From: Cymodocea nodosa
Taxonomy: Eukaryota > Streptophyta > Magnoliopsida > Alismatales > Cymodoceaceae
Length of the DNA stretch: 64,000 bases
Direction: 5' to 3'
Assembly (NCBI GenBank): GCA_036874045.1
Contig: CM072338.1
Span: forward strand, 23,086,501 to 23,150,500
Made by a program: the position numbers and the translations under genes. The notes under the pieces are model-generated. The model was given only the letters and a program-made list of their open reading frames with translations. It was not told the DNA's origin and ran no database searches. Below are positions 24,501 to 37,000 of the stretch, piece by piece. Within the stretch, counting starts at the first letter, position 1, and each line of letters opens with the position of its first letter.

Positions 24501-25962
24501 AGACATTTTACTGTAATTCCAGCACGAAAGGTTTTCTCAACGGTACTCCCAGTTACATAATTCTTCATTTTAGTCCTGACAAAAGCAGCTCCTTTTCCAG
24601 GCTTCACATGAAGAAATTCTGTGACCAAGAATGTCAAGAATTAATCTCAACCATTGTAAATATCTTTGATATATTGGAATGTCAACGTAAAACATGCATA
24701 AGAAGGAAAAAAGGGAACAGAGGATGTGAAAGACAATAATGGCGATGGAGAATGAAAGATGTACAGAAATTCTTTTATCAGTGCATAGTGATGAATAGTC
24801 CAGCATATAACAAAAAACAAACAATATCACATTTTGTTAGATGTGTCTCGAGAATCCTTGTAAGTAATGGTGTGAATTAAATAAAAATATGGCATGACTA
24901 TTAAACCTTGTACATGTTGATGTTGCAAAAGCATGTGTATGCTACATCCTGCACAGAAACAATACAGTAACCCTAAACCTAAACTCTAACACAAACCATT
25001 TTCCAATAAGTCATCCCTTGAATAACCCTACAATACATTAACTACCAGCCACATATTACATCCCATACAATTTTCCAGTGTAGGATTTAGAACTATCCCA
25101 AGGAAGCCCATATTTGCTGGTGCTCTTAAGAAGAGAGGCTTATCAAGGTCAAAGCAAGTGGTGCCTATGTCTCCATTTCCGTTCCAACTGCTTATCCAAT
25201 AAATCTGTCACCTACGCCGGCTTTATTCAACCATGAAGGTCTTTTATCACTTCAAATAGACAGAACCATACCGACTGCTAATGCAACGATGATTGATGAA
25301 CCTACCTTGTGATATATCTTTTCCATTGGCCTGGGAAACTGTTGGTTTTCAATCTTGAATACAAATCGTTTCATGTTTAGTCGCATGCTAATTGACTCTT
25401 CACCTCTACGAACTCTGAAAAAGTCGTAATACTGTCTGGTCCATGCAAACTAACTTCATCTGAGTAAATTATGGGAGTGCGAAATGGCGTAAGCATAGTA
25501 TCAATTGTTTTCGTTTGTCGCAATGGTGCATTATATTCGCGTAATAAAAAAACCACGAACTCGGAAAGAAAAATCCCAACGTCCACCCCGCTGATAACTT
25601 GAAAAAAAATTAGCTCCCATTATGAACTCGGGGAGTATATAAACCCACAGAAGCATTCGTACCCAAAACCCTCCACGGCGCCCCGTCGACCTCGACATTG
25701 GTTCCAACCTTGATGTCATTGCTGGTGAGAGCATAAATCTCTGCACTACGAAACTACTTCAGACTCCAAAACAAAGGCCAGAATTATAACCAAACGGAGC
25801 ATCGTATTGAAGTTTCTTACTCGTGAAGTGAGAGCGGCGATGTGGCCGTGGGAGAATCGGAACTCTGATCGGGAAAGTCGCCGTCCTTGGCGACAGAAAT
25901 GAGGTGGAAGAAGAATGGAGACTAGGTGTGGAGGTGACATTGAAAGAAGCAGCACCAGCCAT
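21528..25962 (-). CDS. Plastid translation elongation factor P (EF-P)
   Basis: EF-P binds ribosomes stalled on consecutive prolines and stimulates peptide-bond formation; this copy should act in the chloroplast. Seven exons, all in phase with GT-AG borders: 25962-25821, 25740-25663, 24618-24512, 22802-22725, 22564-22463, 22208-22127, 21646-21528, giving 235 residues and a stop. Residues 1 to about 48 are a Ser/Thr/Arg-rich, acid-free transit peptide ([20 protein letters not shown] start); an in-frame upstream Met is not needed. The EF-P N-terminal KOW-like domain follows: [38 protein letters not shown] (PGKG is the loop reaching the peptidyl-transferase centre) and [10 protein letters not shown]. 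The central OB domain contains [19 protein letters not shown] and [12 protein letters not shown]. The C-terminal domain contains [20 protein letters not shown] and ends RTGRYMSRA. The 1.7 kb third intron carries repeat and LINE-like debris. Identification is firm; no lesion seen. Confidence 0.96.
23345..23515 (-). mobile_element. Possible LINE 3' tail in EF-P intron 3
   Basis: Read on the minus strand this is a T-rich segment (GGCCTTTTGTCTTTCTAGTC) leading to CAATAAAATTTTTGTTGC and a terminal CTCAAAAAAAGC. That layout is typical of plant L1-type LINE 3' ends with a poly-A tail. No reverse-transcriptase sequence or target duplication was identified, so this is a tentative call. Confidence 0.35.
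23810..23945. repeat. Degenerate tandem repeat, unit about 25 bases, in EF-P intron 3
   Basis: Four or more imperfect copies of a unit containing GGGATCACAYATG / ATGATCCAAAA (minus strand) follow one another. The units keep one frame open on the minus strand (24003-23788), which explains the 71-codon open frame there without a gene. Confidence 0.6.
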
Positions 25963-27189
25963 TCTTTCTTCTACTGCCCTAGTCCTTCGTCTTCCGCCTC
26001 CGGAAGCGGGAAGCGAGAGGTGGAAGTTTCCGTCCTGGGTTGCCGCTGGAAGGATACCGGGAGCTTGGGATAGGAAGATGGGGTGGGTGGTGGTTTTTTT
26101 CTTTTCTTTTTCCAAAATTGTAAATAGGTCGTTAATTAATCTATAATAGATATTACTATATCTAAGTTATATTCATTATTATTATTTATTTAAAATTTTT
26201 TGAAAATTAACAAACAATGTTGACTTTTAAGGTCTTTTGATTAATAAGTCCTTGAATCAATGCAGGTAAAACATTATAATATATTTATTTCAACTCGTAC
26301 TCTCGCGTATTATAAATACAGGGAAACTAAGGTGACGTTAATAAAATTGTCCAGTGTTTTCTTGAAATTAATAAGAATATGTAATTCTAGTTGGAAAATT
26401 TAAAACCACACTACTCCGACTCACTTAGCTATTGAATTAAAGTTGATTGAAAAAGTTTATTAGCGTCTCTTTTGGAAAATTTAACGACCTTACTGGTTTT
26501 TTTACTTTGTTTGATAGAATCAACTTAACGATTATTTTTTTTAGATAATGGTAATTTTTGCATATATCATTATTCGCAGTTGTTTATCAAGGAACACCCT
26601 CTTTCCAATATTTACAATGTAGTTTAAAACTATTATTTCTATGTTGGTAAGCGAAAAGGTCTCACCATCACTTTTATCGATTTTCCAAAACATATTGATG
26701 ATATGCGTAGTCAATGTGCCTATTATGGTTGTTAATTTTATTATTTTTTAATCTTTATTATCCAATATTTCAATTTTATCTTCAAACCATCTATTGTGAA
26801 AATCATTTGTCACGAAGAGTTTTGCACGTGCTTTCCGCTAATATTGATTAATGGCAATGTCAAGGATATGATATTATTATAAAGATTTTTAATAGCACGT
26901 AAGTAATAGAAAATTTTTATAATTAATAAACTTTAAAATGATATATTAATATCGTCAAATACAGCTACATTGTTAATGAAAATGTGGTTGCATTTAAGAT
27001 ATATCAAATTAAAACTATAAAAAATATTATTTATAAATATTTATTTTATATTTAATTTTCACATATTTTAGATTAATATATTAAGAGAATTTGTACGCTA
27101 AAAGATTTATTAGTAAAAGTTTGACAGAAAAGAAATAAAATATTTAAAAAATCAAAATTTCTCAAAGGAATCAGTGCCCGTGCCTAAAA

Positions 27190-27500
27190 ATTTGAAAAAT
27201 TATTTTTTATCAAATAAGGAATGATGACAACAACAACAATGATCAAAAGCAGCACTCTAAATCAAATTGACCAAGATTTCCTTCTATTCTACGGAACAAA
27301 AAGCTCAAAATGTTTAGCTAAAATGGGAACAACAACAAAAGAGGGAATCAATTTTATAAAATAAAAAGATTTTCATTTTACATTTTTTACAAAACAGGGG
27401 ATGATGGCAAGAACAACAATGAAAGATCAAAAGTAACACTTCAAGTTAATTTTACTAGGATTTTCTTCCATTCTATAGAACAAAAACTTTTACATTTTTT
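27190..27500. repeat. Imperfect duplication, period about 180 bases
   Basis: The block with ATGATGACAACAACAACAAT at 27221 and TTCTATTCTACGGAACAAAAA recurs at 27401 as ATGATGGCAAGAACAACAAT followed by TTCCATTCTATAGAACAAAAA. About 90-110 bases of each copy are alignable by eye. Confidence 0.7.
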
Positions 27501-28869
27501 TTACATGTAACTTCAAAATTTTTAAATAAGAATGATAAAATTCATATGCACCTAAAATTATCATCCAACATGGTGTCATTTTTTTCAAAACATCCAACAC
27601 AGCCTCTATCAGAAATACAGTCTCACATGTGAACTTCATACAGTCAAAGTCGAAAATACAATTGTTGTACTTGACTTTCCTTTTTGATTTCAATGAGGGC
27701 AAACAGTGGGAGGAGGGCAACTAACCAACGGGAATTCATAAAAGAGAAATAACTCTCTCTTTTTTTACTTTTTGACTATAAAAAATTGAAGGACAGAGAT
27801 TTCGAATGTCTGCTCTTCCAATATGTTGGGAAAATCTTCCTCTTCTATGTCATTCTCCCATCCTCCTCTTCTCCCATTCCTTAATGTTGAAAGAAGAGTT
27901 AACGTCTTAAAGACACAATGGCCAACATAGAGAAGGTCTCTTAGTGATCTCCGTTGCACAAATCTCTCCTTTGAAGAAACGACCCTAACTAAGAAGAAAC
28001 AACACATCCACATAAATTATCATCGCACATGCTTATCTTGTAAAGAATAAACCCATTCGTGTGCATTTATACGTGGTGAAGATATCAATTCTCGAACATT
28101 TGTATGCGTGTGATTATTTATATAGAAATCTGCCAAAAGATACTCTGTTTTAGGTTTTAAAAGGAAGTTATTGTATTTGAAGTGCAAAAGGAAGATGAAA
28201 AAATTTTAGTTTAAATAGTTAACGAAGGAAATGTAGGAACACAATGGTAAAGTTCGAATAAAAGTTTGACGAGAGAAAATTACATAAAAATCTTAAATCA
28301 AAGTGGTTGGAATTGAGATTGTATTTGTAGATATACTGATATCTTTACGATAAAATATGAAATAAATTTGTAAAGGTAATAATTTTTTATGATATAAACA
28401 AGTTTCCCTTTAATGATAAATGTTGGTGACGTTCAGAGGAAGAATGATAAATGAGCAAACCTTCGTGTAGAATTTCAAAAAATTATCACGTCGGTGATTA
28501 AAAATATGAGAAAGATATTAAAGTTATATCGTGAAAAAGAAGACATTAATAAGACTAAACAATTAGAAGTTTTATATCACTTAATTGATGTAAATAAAAT
28601 ATAGATAAGATAAAATAGAAAACAAGTAAAAGAAGTCATTCAAGCATTACTATACTTAATCTAACTAATGAAGAAGTATTTCAATCCATAAAGTTATTAC
28701 AAAATGGTAATATGCAATATAAGTTTCTTTTTATATATTATGATATGTTTGGACTTACATGTTAATGAATGTTTGAATTTATGTTGTAGTATGTTTAACT
28801 AACTTATATGTTGTTAGAATATTTAAATTTATGTTGTAGTATATTGAATTAGTATATTGTTAAATGTTT

Positions 28870-29023
28870 GAATTTATGTTGTAGTATGTTTAATTATTAT
28901 GCAGTTGCATGTTTGAATTTATATTATAGTATGCATAACTTATGCTGAATTTATGTTGTAGTATGTTTAATTATTATGCAGTTGCATGTTTGAATTTATA
29001 TTATAGTATGCATAACTTATGCT
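28870..29023. repeat. Exact 77-base tandem duplication
   Basis: The unit starting GAATTTATGTTGTAGTATG at 28870 is repeated without change from 28947. Weaker copies of the GAATTTATGTTGTAGTAT core precede it (28828, with a related form earlier), so a local array has expanded recently. Confidence 0.9.
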
Positions 29024-29889
29024 GGATGTTTTTATGTTATGTTATGGTATATTTTTTTGATATGTTGCATTACATTTTTGTGATCTATTGTGGTACTTAT
29101 AGAATATTGTTGAAATGAATGAAACATCTTCTTTATACATTTAAAACGTAAACTCTAACATTGTGATAAATTATCAATTGTTTTTAGAGATAATATATTT
29201 GCAAAATACCTTATTACATGATCAAGGGCGGAGGAGGAAAAAGCAATTAAGAAAAGTAAAATTTCTTTGCTCTATTTGGAGTAACATTTATGTCGTTGCA
29301 ACCAATTCTAATAATAGTTCAATTGCAACATATCAACCCTTTGGTAAAGAAGGTTAGGATTATATTTGTAATTTGTTAGATCTTTCGTTATTACATCAAA
29401 TATATAATTGTAAAAAATATATATAAAATGAGTTAGTATATATTTATAAAATTTTACAACTTGTTAATAACAGAAAGAGTCATGGTAAAAATATAATAAT
29501 AGAAGAAAAGTTTAGAATTTTCTTTATTATAGTTGAGAAAAATAAAAATTTAATACTTATTTTAATAAAATGCTTGATGGTATAGTACGTTTGAATGATA
29601 AATTGTTGGTAAATCATTCCTCTACTTGGATTTAAAATGATTGTTATTTTAAAATACATTTTTATTTATACAATAGTAATTGGTGTATGTTTATATCATG
29701 TAATTTGTTTTGTCTTTTTTCATATAGAATTGTATTAGTGTTATTGATAATATATATATAAAATTAACTATTTTCAAACAAGAAAAAGTTAGGTTTAGAA
29801 ATAGAAAAGTAAAAATATTTCAAAATGTTATAATGACGTATAATTTTAATATAAAAATTATTTATGTTTTTTGATAGATGAGAATGGTC

Positions 29890-30455
29890 AATAGTAGATG
29901 TTTAAATACTATAAGATGCAATGATATCTAAATCAAATGACATTCATGTTCTACTAGGTACATTAATTATAAAATACGTATTAATATTTATTATAATTTT
30001 GTAAACCATTAGAATACGACTAAATTGATAGAAATTAATATACAAGTAAATTTTACTTAGTAGATATTAAATATCTAAATGAATCAAAATTTATTTGTCT
30101 ATTTTGAAGTGTTAATTATTATTTAATAAAGTATAATATCTACTATATTTTAGTTAATATTATTAAAAATTTTAACTACAGACATTTACAATTAAAAACA
30201 ATAATTGAACATATATTTAGAATTATAAAATATTAATTTACAAATTTATAAAGTCACATATCATTTTTACTTCAAACACAAGTAAAGATTATTATAGTAT
30301 ACTTCTTGCTTCATAATTTCAAGTAAATAATATCAATTTATTTAAAGATCTAGAAGAGAAATTAATAGAATTTGAAATTATTAATGATACTAGAAAGAGA
30401 GGAAAAAATAAATAATATTGTTGAAATGACTGGAGAAATAACTAATAAAATATAA
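29890..30455 (+). pseudogene. Decayed PIF/Harbinger transposase fragment
   Basis: Reading across frames gives the C-terminal landmarks of PIF/Harbinger DDE transposases. IIEHIFRIIK (about 30201-30230) resembles the family's VIERTFGVLK. QTQVKIIIVYFLLHNF (about 30273-30320) resembles TQ..IVIACCVLHNFIR, including the diagnostic LHNF. MTGEITNKI at 30426 resembles the tail motif RDEIANNMW. A weaker match to GAIDGTHI is seen near 29920-29950. Several stops and frame shifts are present, so it is inactive. Terminal inverted repeats and a three-base target duplication were not located. Confidence 0.6.
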
Positions 30456-30782
30456 AAAACATTATGTGTTGTATGTAGAAAAGTTCAGAGATTTAAGTAT
30501 TTTTAAATGAATTTATATTGTGATGTTTATTTTATATAATAAAATTATTTGAGATTCATTTTAAATTATATTTTTAAAAACTTATTTATCTTTTAATTAC
30601 TTATAATAATATTGTTATCATTTAAATAATATTTTTATTTTTAAATAAATATATACCAACACCTATAAAATTTTTCAACTTTTTTAAACTCAAATTTTAC
30701 TTACCTTTCATTTATAATCATTAATGAAGGCAAAACACACCACAAATTTTTAGCCGAGCCCGTCGAACTCATTGGAAAAACG

Positions 30783-30872
30783 ATGGAGCTCGTTAACCTC
30801 CCGAGATCCGGGTGGTGGGCTGGTGACGATCATCTTCATTCGTCGACGTCGTACCGTGAAATGCTCTCCTAA
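30783..30872 (+). other. Upstream ORF 1 of the CxxC/KOW-like gene (29 codons)
   Basis: ATG at 30783, stop TAA at 30870, peptide MELVNLPRSGWWAGDDHLHS onward. It lies in a GC-rich stretch starting near 30770 that looks like the 5' leader of the gene starting at 31045. The stop overlaps an AAACCCTAG telobox-like element (about 30871-30880), common in plant housekeeping leaders. Whether it is in the transcript depends on the unknown transcription start. Confidence 0.45.
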
Positions 30873-30916
30873 ACCCTAGGGCTGTCGCCGGCGGTTCCTC
30901 TCCGCGCCCCTCCAAG

Positions 30917-31030
30917 ATGCCTCTCCATCTCTGGTGGTCCGGGGGAGAGCAAGAACGGGTTCTTTATCACGAGTTCTCTCGACAAGCAGTCTATCTTGCT
31001 CACTGGATAGCTTCCTTGGTACGAGGTTAG
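30917..31030 (+). other. Upstream ORF 2 of the CxxC/KOW-like gene (37 codons)
   Basis: ATG at 30917, stop TAG ending at 31030, only 14 bases before the proposed main ATG at 31045. Peptide starts MPLHLWWSGGEQERVLYHEF. The main frame is also open upstream to about 30934 but has no ATG there. The short gap to the main start would favour reinitiation or leaky scanning if it is translated. Confidence 0.45.
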
Positions 31031-31044
31031 CTTTGTTCCGAGAC

Positions 31045-34000
31045 ATGGACTTGGCAGTTTCTCGGACGGCGGCGGAGAACGGATTAGACTCAGCTTCTGA
31101 GATTCTGTTTCGTGATGAGAGCTCCATGAAGTTTCATCGGCTCACAGAGGGAGCCGGTAGTGGTGGCGGTGGAGGAGGAGGAGATGCATCGAGGAAGACG
31201 ACGTCCTTGGCGGTCCCAAGATTCGTGATCGATGGCAACAACAACGTGTTCGCGGTCGGTGAAAACGGTCATTTTTTCGGGGAAGCAAAAGAGGAAATGC
31301 CACAGCGTTGTGTTTTTGGCGCGAACAGTCTAGGCCAGAAAGATAGTTCGAGGTGCCGACCGTGGAATGCTGAAGGAAACAACGGGACTCCAAGTGGAGA
31401 TATGCCTGAAGGCGAGGAGGAAGACGAAGGGGAGGATGATGATGGACATAGGCAGGCTGACGGGACGGTCTCCACGGACAACAACATTGTGACGAAGTGT
31501 CATAGCAATGGCAGTGGTAGTGTGCAGAGTAGTTCCGAAAGGTCCTGCCATGAGAAAGTGAATTTACAGGAGAACATCTCATTGTTTGGTAAGAGTAAGA
31601 TGCAAGTCATGATTTCCAGGGTCTTCGTATTGTATCGATGGATACTAAACGGTTTCTTGCTGTAATTCTAGGATCTGAAAGAGGCGACCCAACGAAGAAT
31701 GCACGCAATTCTTCAGGGAGCGTCGGTAAGCATCAACAATACCAGCCCTGCCCGACTGATCAGTATGAAAATGCAATAACCATTAGAGAACCTGAATGCT
31801 CCTATGCACGGATCCTGCAAGGGGAAGATGTCTCTTCTATTGTGCAGAGAAAGGTAGAAGGGGAGAATGGATGCAATATTGTTGGAAGAAAAGTCACTAA
31901 GTCATCTAATGAACCTGTGGAGTCTCTGAGAATGCATCTCTCAGATCCAATAACGTGAGTTTGGCATGGTTGTGGTGCCTTTTTGTTTTCAAATGGTAAA
32001 GTGAAACATATTCTATTTAAATGGGAATGAAGGTCTTGACTTTAGCTAGTGGATTGTTGAAATCATGAAGATAGAGGTCTGTGAAAGATAAAAAATTATT
32101 TCTTCAGAAATAGTGAAAGAAATTTAAAATCATATAATTGAATGGAATACTTAGTGAAGGATAAAAAATTAAGAATAAATGAAGAGAAAGAAGTCATGTT
32201 ACCAATGCCACATAATGGGATCGAGACATTTATTGTTGCAACGATGATATCATAAAGTAAAATATATTCTATTTGTTTTCAAATGGTAAAGCGAAACATA
32301 TTCTATTTGAATGGAAGTGAAAGTTTTTAACTTTATGTATTGGATTGAAGAAATCATTGCTATTAAGTTGCCAAGATGGTGTCTAGATGCCATACAGATA
32401 TCTAATTTTTTGCATGTATTATTGATTTTTATAAATATTTAATAATAATTATGTATACTTTTAGCTCTGTTATTTCCTTATTAACATTGTAATAGATAAA
32501 TAAGCTTAAGTAATACTAATATGCATATTTCAGAAATATTTTTTGATAATATATTTCAAAAGAATCTAGACCTTAGTAATAATTCATTAAAAAAATATAT
32601 CTAATATTTTTTCAATGACATTTTTTTTGTAAACCTTAACATATACATATACAATTAAACAAACCAATTAGAAGATCTGCCTAAGACCATGGAAGTCAGC
32701 TACTACATGTGTTGGTGAAATTTTGCTACCGTGTGTCAATTTCCATAGATGTTGACATGATATCTATTGTGTTTCGGCAATGTCAAGATTTTGATATTTT
32801 GGTACCAAACTTCACGTCGATGAAATTTTGTCTTTTCTATGCTGTGGAAACTCATGTTGGTTGACATAGGTTGTCTTTCTGTAGAAGTTAAAAACATACT
32901 TCCAACTTTTGATTTCTTTCATTCTCTCATTTTTGCCCCCCTTTTTATTATATTTTTCTCTTTCACGCTTGCAACTATTGTTATATCATCATAGTTGTTT
33001 GCTATCTTGTTGGAGAAGCTCTTTGCTGCCTTAATGGTGTTGCTACTACTACCGTTCACATCTTTTTCAACTTTCCATATCTCCATCTTCTTGCATTTCC
33101 ATAAATAATATTTTTGCTAGATTATTCCTTTGAAGTTTTTTATGTAGATCTTCCTTATATTTAGGAGTACTTGTGTTAGTAAACTTTGTATTAGGCCTGT
33201 CTAATTTTTTGTTAGATTGAAAACATGTGTTTCCCTTTATGTCATTGATATCATTCATTTATCATTAAATTTATCTTAAAAACACATATTTTTCTTTGTA
33301 TATACCTTGAAAATATCTATTCGTCTATTTTTCATATGAATATTGTATGTTAAGCATTTTTTGCAATGTCAAAAGAATATTTCTAATGAAACAAATGCAT
33401 AAAATCAATTTTAATTATATTTAGATATGTATTATTGATTACTTTAGTTCAAATTTTCATACTTGATTCATAATTTTAAGCCTTTATTGTGGACTTCCAT
33501 GTTTTGACCAATCTTCTATCAATATTTCCATTGAAGTCTGACATGTTTCCTTTTTTGTTAGACTGAAGTTTGACTTCAATTGAAGTTGAATTCCATGTGT
33601 AAGACATGGGAAGGTGAGTAGTTTAGACTTCACCAAATCATGCCTAGATTGTTGGGTTCCTGCCTTGATAACAAATGATGAAACATGAAAAATAGAGGTA
33701 GAAATAATAATATTAAAATGATTAATTTACTGGACTATTTTGAGAAGGATAGGAAAAAAGGGATTCATGTTGCTAGCCCCACATAGTGGTATTAAGGCAT
33801 TTGTTATTGTATTGATGAAATCATGAAGGTGTCTATTTGCTGGTTGAATTTATTGTTAGCAAGATAAAAGCTAAACAGGGAGAAACTTTTTGAAGTTTTC
33901 TGAATGTTTTTAAGCTCTTCAAGTTTTTTACTGGAAAAAATCACTGTCAGATAAAAGTCCTATAGTTTGATTTTCAGGAGAAGAGTGGTGGGGCAAATCC

Positions 34001-37000
34001 TACTTATGTGTATAGTGTATCTGCATAAAATAAGAAACTCCACTGCCCACCAAAAGAGTATTGTTTCAACTTTGAAAGTATGTTTCAAGAATATTTAGCA
34101 ATTGTCAAAAGAGTACATGAAGGATTCTTTTTGAACTTCTAGGATAGATCGTATTTGAACTCTATTTTATCTTGGATGTTCATTATATATGCTCAATCAT
34201 GCAAGTTTGTACAAAAAACTTGAACAATTTAGCTACTGTCACAAGTTTAATGTATTGTCAAATTTCAATTTGTTCACACTGCGCTGCCTTCTTTCTTCTC
34301 AATATAGATGAATTCCTTATGTTTTTTTCCGCATGGACAATTGTTTGGATGTTTGTATAATTTTGTCAGTTATGACAGTGGAGAACCTTTTTCCAATTAA
34401 CAAATTTGGATTTTGTATGCGTGATATTCATCCAAGAGCAGGAGTTAATATAATAATATTGCTAACAATAAGAGGAAGAGCATCATTGTTGAAGAAACAT
34501 GGTCGTGCAATCTTTTTAAATTTTTGCACTTGGTAAACATTGTTTACTTCAAACCTTTATTTTCTTGCAATTAAAATTTTACAATCACAGCTAACAAGGA
34601 CATAACAATAACATATACAAACATGCAAATGGTGTTAAATGACCAGCACATTTCCATCACCTGCTGTAATGGTTAGAGTTTCATCACTACCATCGATATT
34701 AGATGGAAAAATGATATGTTACCTTTTTACAAGACAAAAATAATTCATAACATTTTATTGATACCTCGTGAAAGGGTGAACTGTTTTAGTAGCTGTTCGT
34801 CATTGGTGTTCAAAGGTGGTATTCTTCCATGCGATCACTCATTCTCTCCTAAGTGGCAATAAACTCAGAATACAACATGCCTGTCACAATAAAAATAACA
34901 GCAGTTCAGAGCCTTTCACATGAAGCAGCAAATCAATGACTATATCCTCCTAATTTTCAAACATTTCCTATGAAAAAGAGAGGTCAGAGTGATCATTAAA
35001 CTAGGTCCACAATTGAATTGAAACTGGTGAATTGGTTCGTTAGGGATCAACTTGTTCAAATAATCTAGGTACCTAACTCTCGGTTTGAGTTTGTTTTAAG
35101 CTGCATTTGGAACTGCCATTTCACCACAACTTTTCTTAGAAAAGTTCTTTTTATTTCATTTTCTGAAACACATTTCCAGACATACCTAATGATTTCAGCA
35201 TTTTTGGAAACATAGCTTCTACATTTTAGTTTAAATATAGTGCTTTTCAAAAAGTTTATAAGATTTGGTTTATGGAAAAATTGTGGAAATATTATCCTGC
35301 ACATTCAGGATTGTGTTTATATTTTTTTCTATTTACACAAAAATTACAAAAAAAGATCTAAACAACGCTACTTTCCAATAATCTGACTTTTCTGAAAAAA
35401 CTGCAATCCTAATTGCAGTTCCAAATGCAGCCTTAAGTAGTAGGTTGAATTTGAGTTCATTGCATTTTTACCTTGGAGTCGTTTAAGTTTGTCCTTTACT
35501 TATTTTCTTGAACCAAATTGAATCAAATTCAATTAGAAAAAAAGTGTATTCACCAATTCATTAATAATAAATTTTCGGAATGTAATCTTAAATAATATTG
35601 AAATGATGTTTCGCAAGCCATGCCACATGCCAAACATGTTTATCAAATATCTAGAAAGCTAAATTATAAACTGAATATAGTATTACTAATATAAAGAACT
35701 CATAGTGCTATTTGCAGTTGATTATTTTTTAATTGAGCGTTGATGAACATGAACTAAGCTTGAATTTTTCATGATCTTTGAATTTTTAATTATTTTCATA
35801 GGCTTACATCCAACACTTCTCAGTGATAAGTCATTGTCATAGGTTTCACATTATTCTGACACTAAATAGTTTATATTAGCTCATTTCATTTGTATATTTT
35901 CTTATAAATGTTCTGTTCCATGAAGTTCTTTTAACTTTAACTTCAATTTGATTGTTGGATCCTTTTGTTTCCTGTTGACTCTTCTACTTGATGGCATATT
36001 TTAGGTAAACATTATGGACATCCTTGTACGGTTGTGCCAATCATAGAAATTCAACTTGGTACCATTTTCAAAGAAAACTTGGAACTCTACTACTCTCACA
36101 TGAAAACAACCAGACCCGACATTGATAATTATAACCATACAAAATTACAGATTTTTACCTGATTAATTTAGAAATCATTATGATGAACTTGGATAAAAAA
36201 TTTGCTCTTGTTTTTCTCCTATGCTATCAAGTCTCTTTTTATACATATTTGTGCCTTTTGAAAATCTAGTCTTCAATCTAATTAATTTTTTGGTACATAT
36301 TACTTGTTTGTGTTTCAAAATCAGTGGCACTAGACATGAAAACATACAGAAAACAACCAGACTCTACATTGATAATTATAACCTTATAAAAATACAGAAT
36401 TTTACCTGATTAATTTAGAAATCATCATGATGAACTTGGATAAAAAATTTAAAAAATTTGCTCCTTTTTTTCTCCTATGCTATCAAGTCTCCTTTTATAC
36501 ATATTGGTGCCTTTGGAAAATCTAGTCTTCAATCTAATTAATTTTTTGGTACATATTTCTTGTTTGTGTTTCAAAATCAGTGGCACTAGACATGACAAAC
36601 CAGATATATGTACATAGAATAAATTACGAAGAGATGAACAAAAACTGACAAGCCCTCTCTGCTTTTGTCCAACAGTGGTGCTCTAATGGATGACGCATTG
36701 ATCCTATCTTGTGGCCATTCATATGGAAGCGCTGGAATGCAACAGATTGATAAAATGGTGATCCCAAGAGCCTTGCATCTTTCCATTTTCACACTATAGG
36801 AGCTTTGGTCTTTATATTTTGCCCTGGTTATTTTATTGTTGATTATGAAGTTAGGTTTGGTTCTTACCGTATGATACCATTAATTTATATGTTGGTCTTG
36901 GACTCTTTCATATTTTTACTTAAATCTCAGTGAGATGTCTATTCAAAAAAGTTAAGCCAACCACAACGTTGTGGTTCAATTCATTGTGTAGGGCTAGCTA

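Larger units (their letters stand above)
26150..29880. other. AT-rich intergenic spacer with local tandem duplications
   Basis: No gene recognised. It contains an imperfect duplication with a period of about 180 bases (27190-27500) and an exact 77-base duplication (28870-29023). Reading frames are short and full of stops. Confidence 0.55.
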
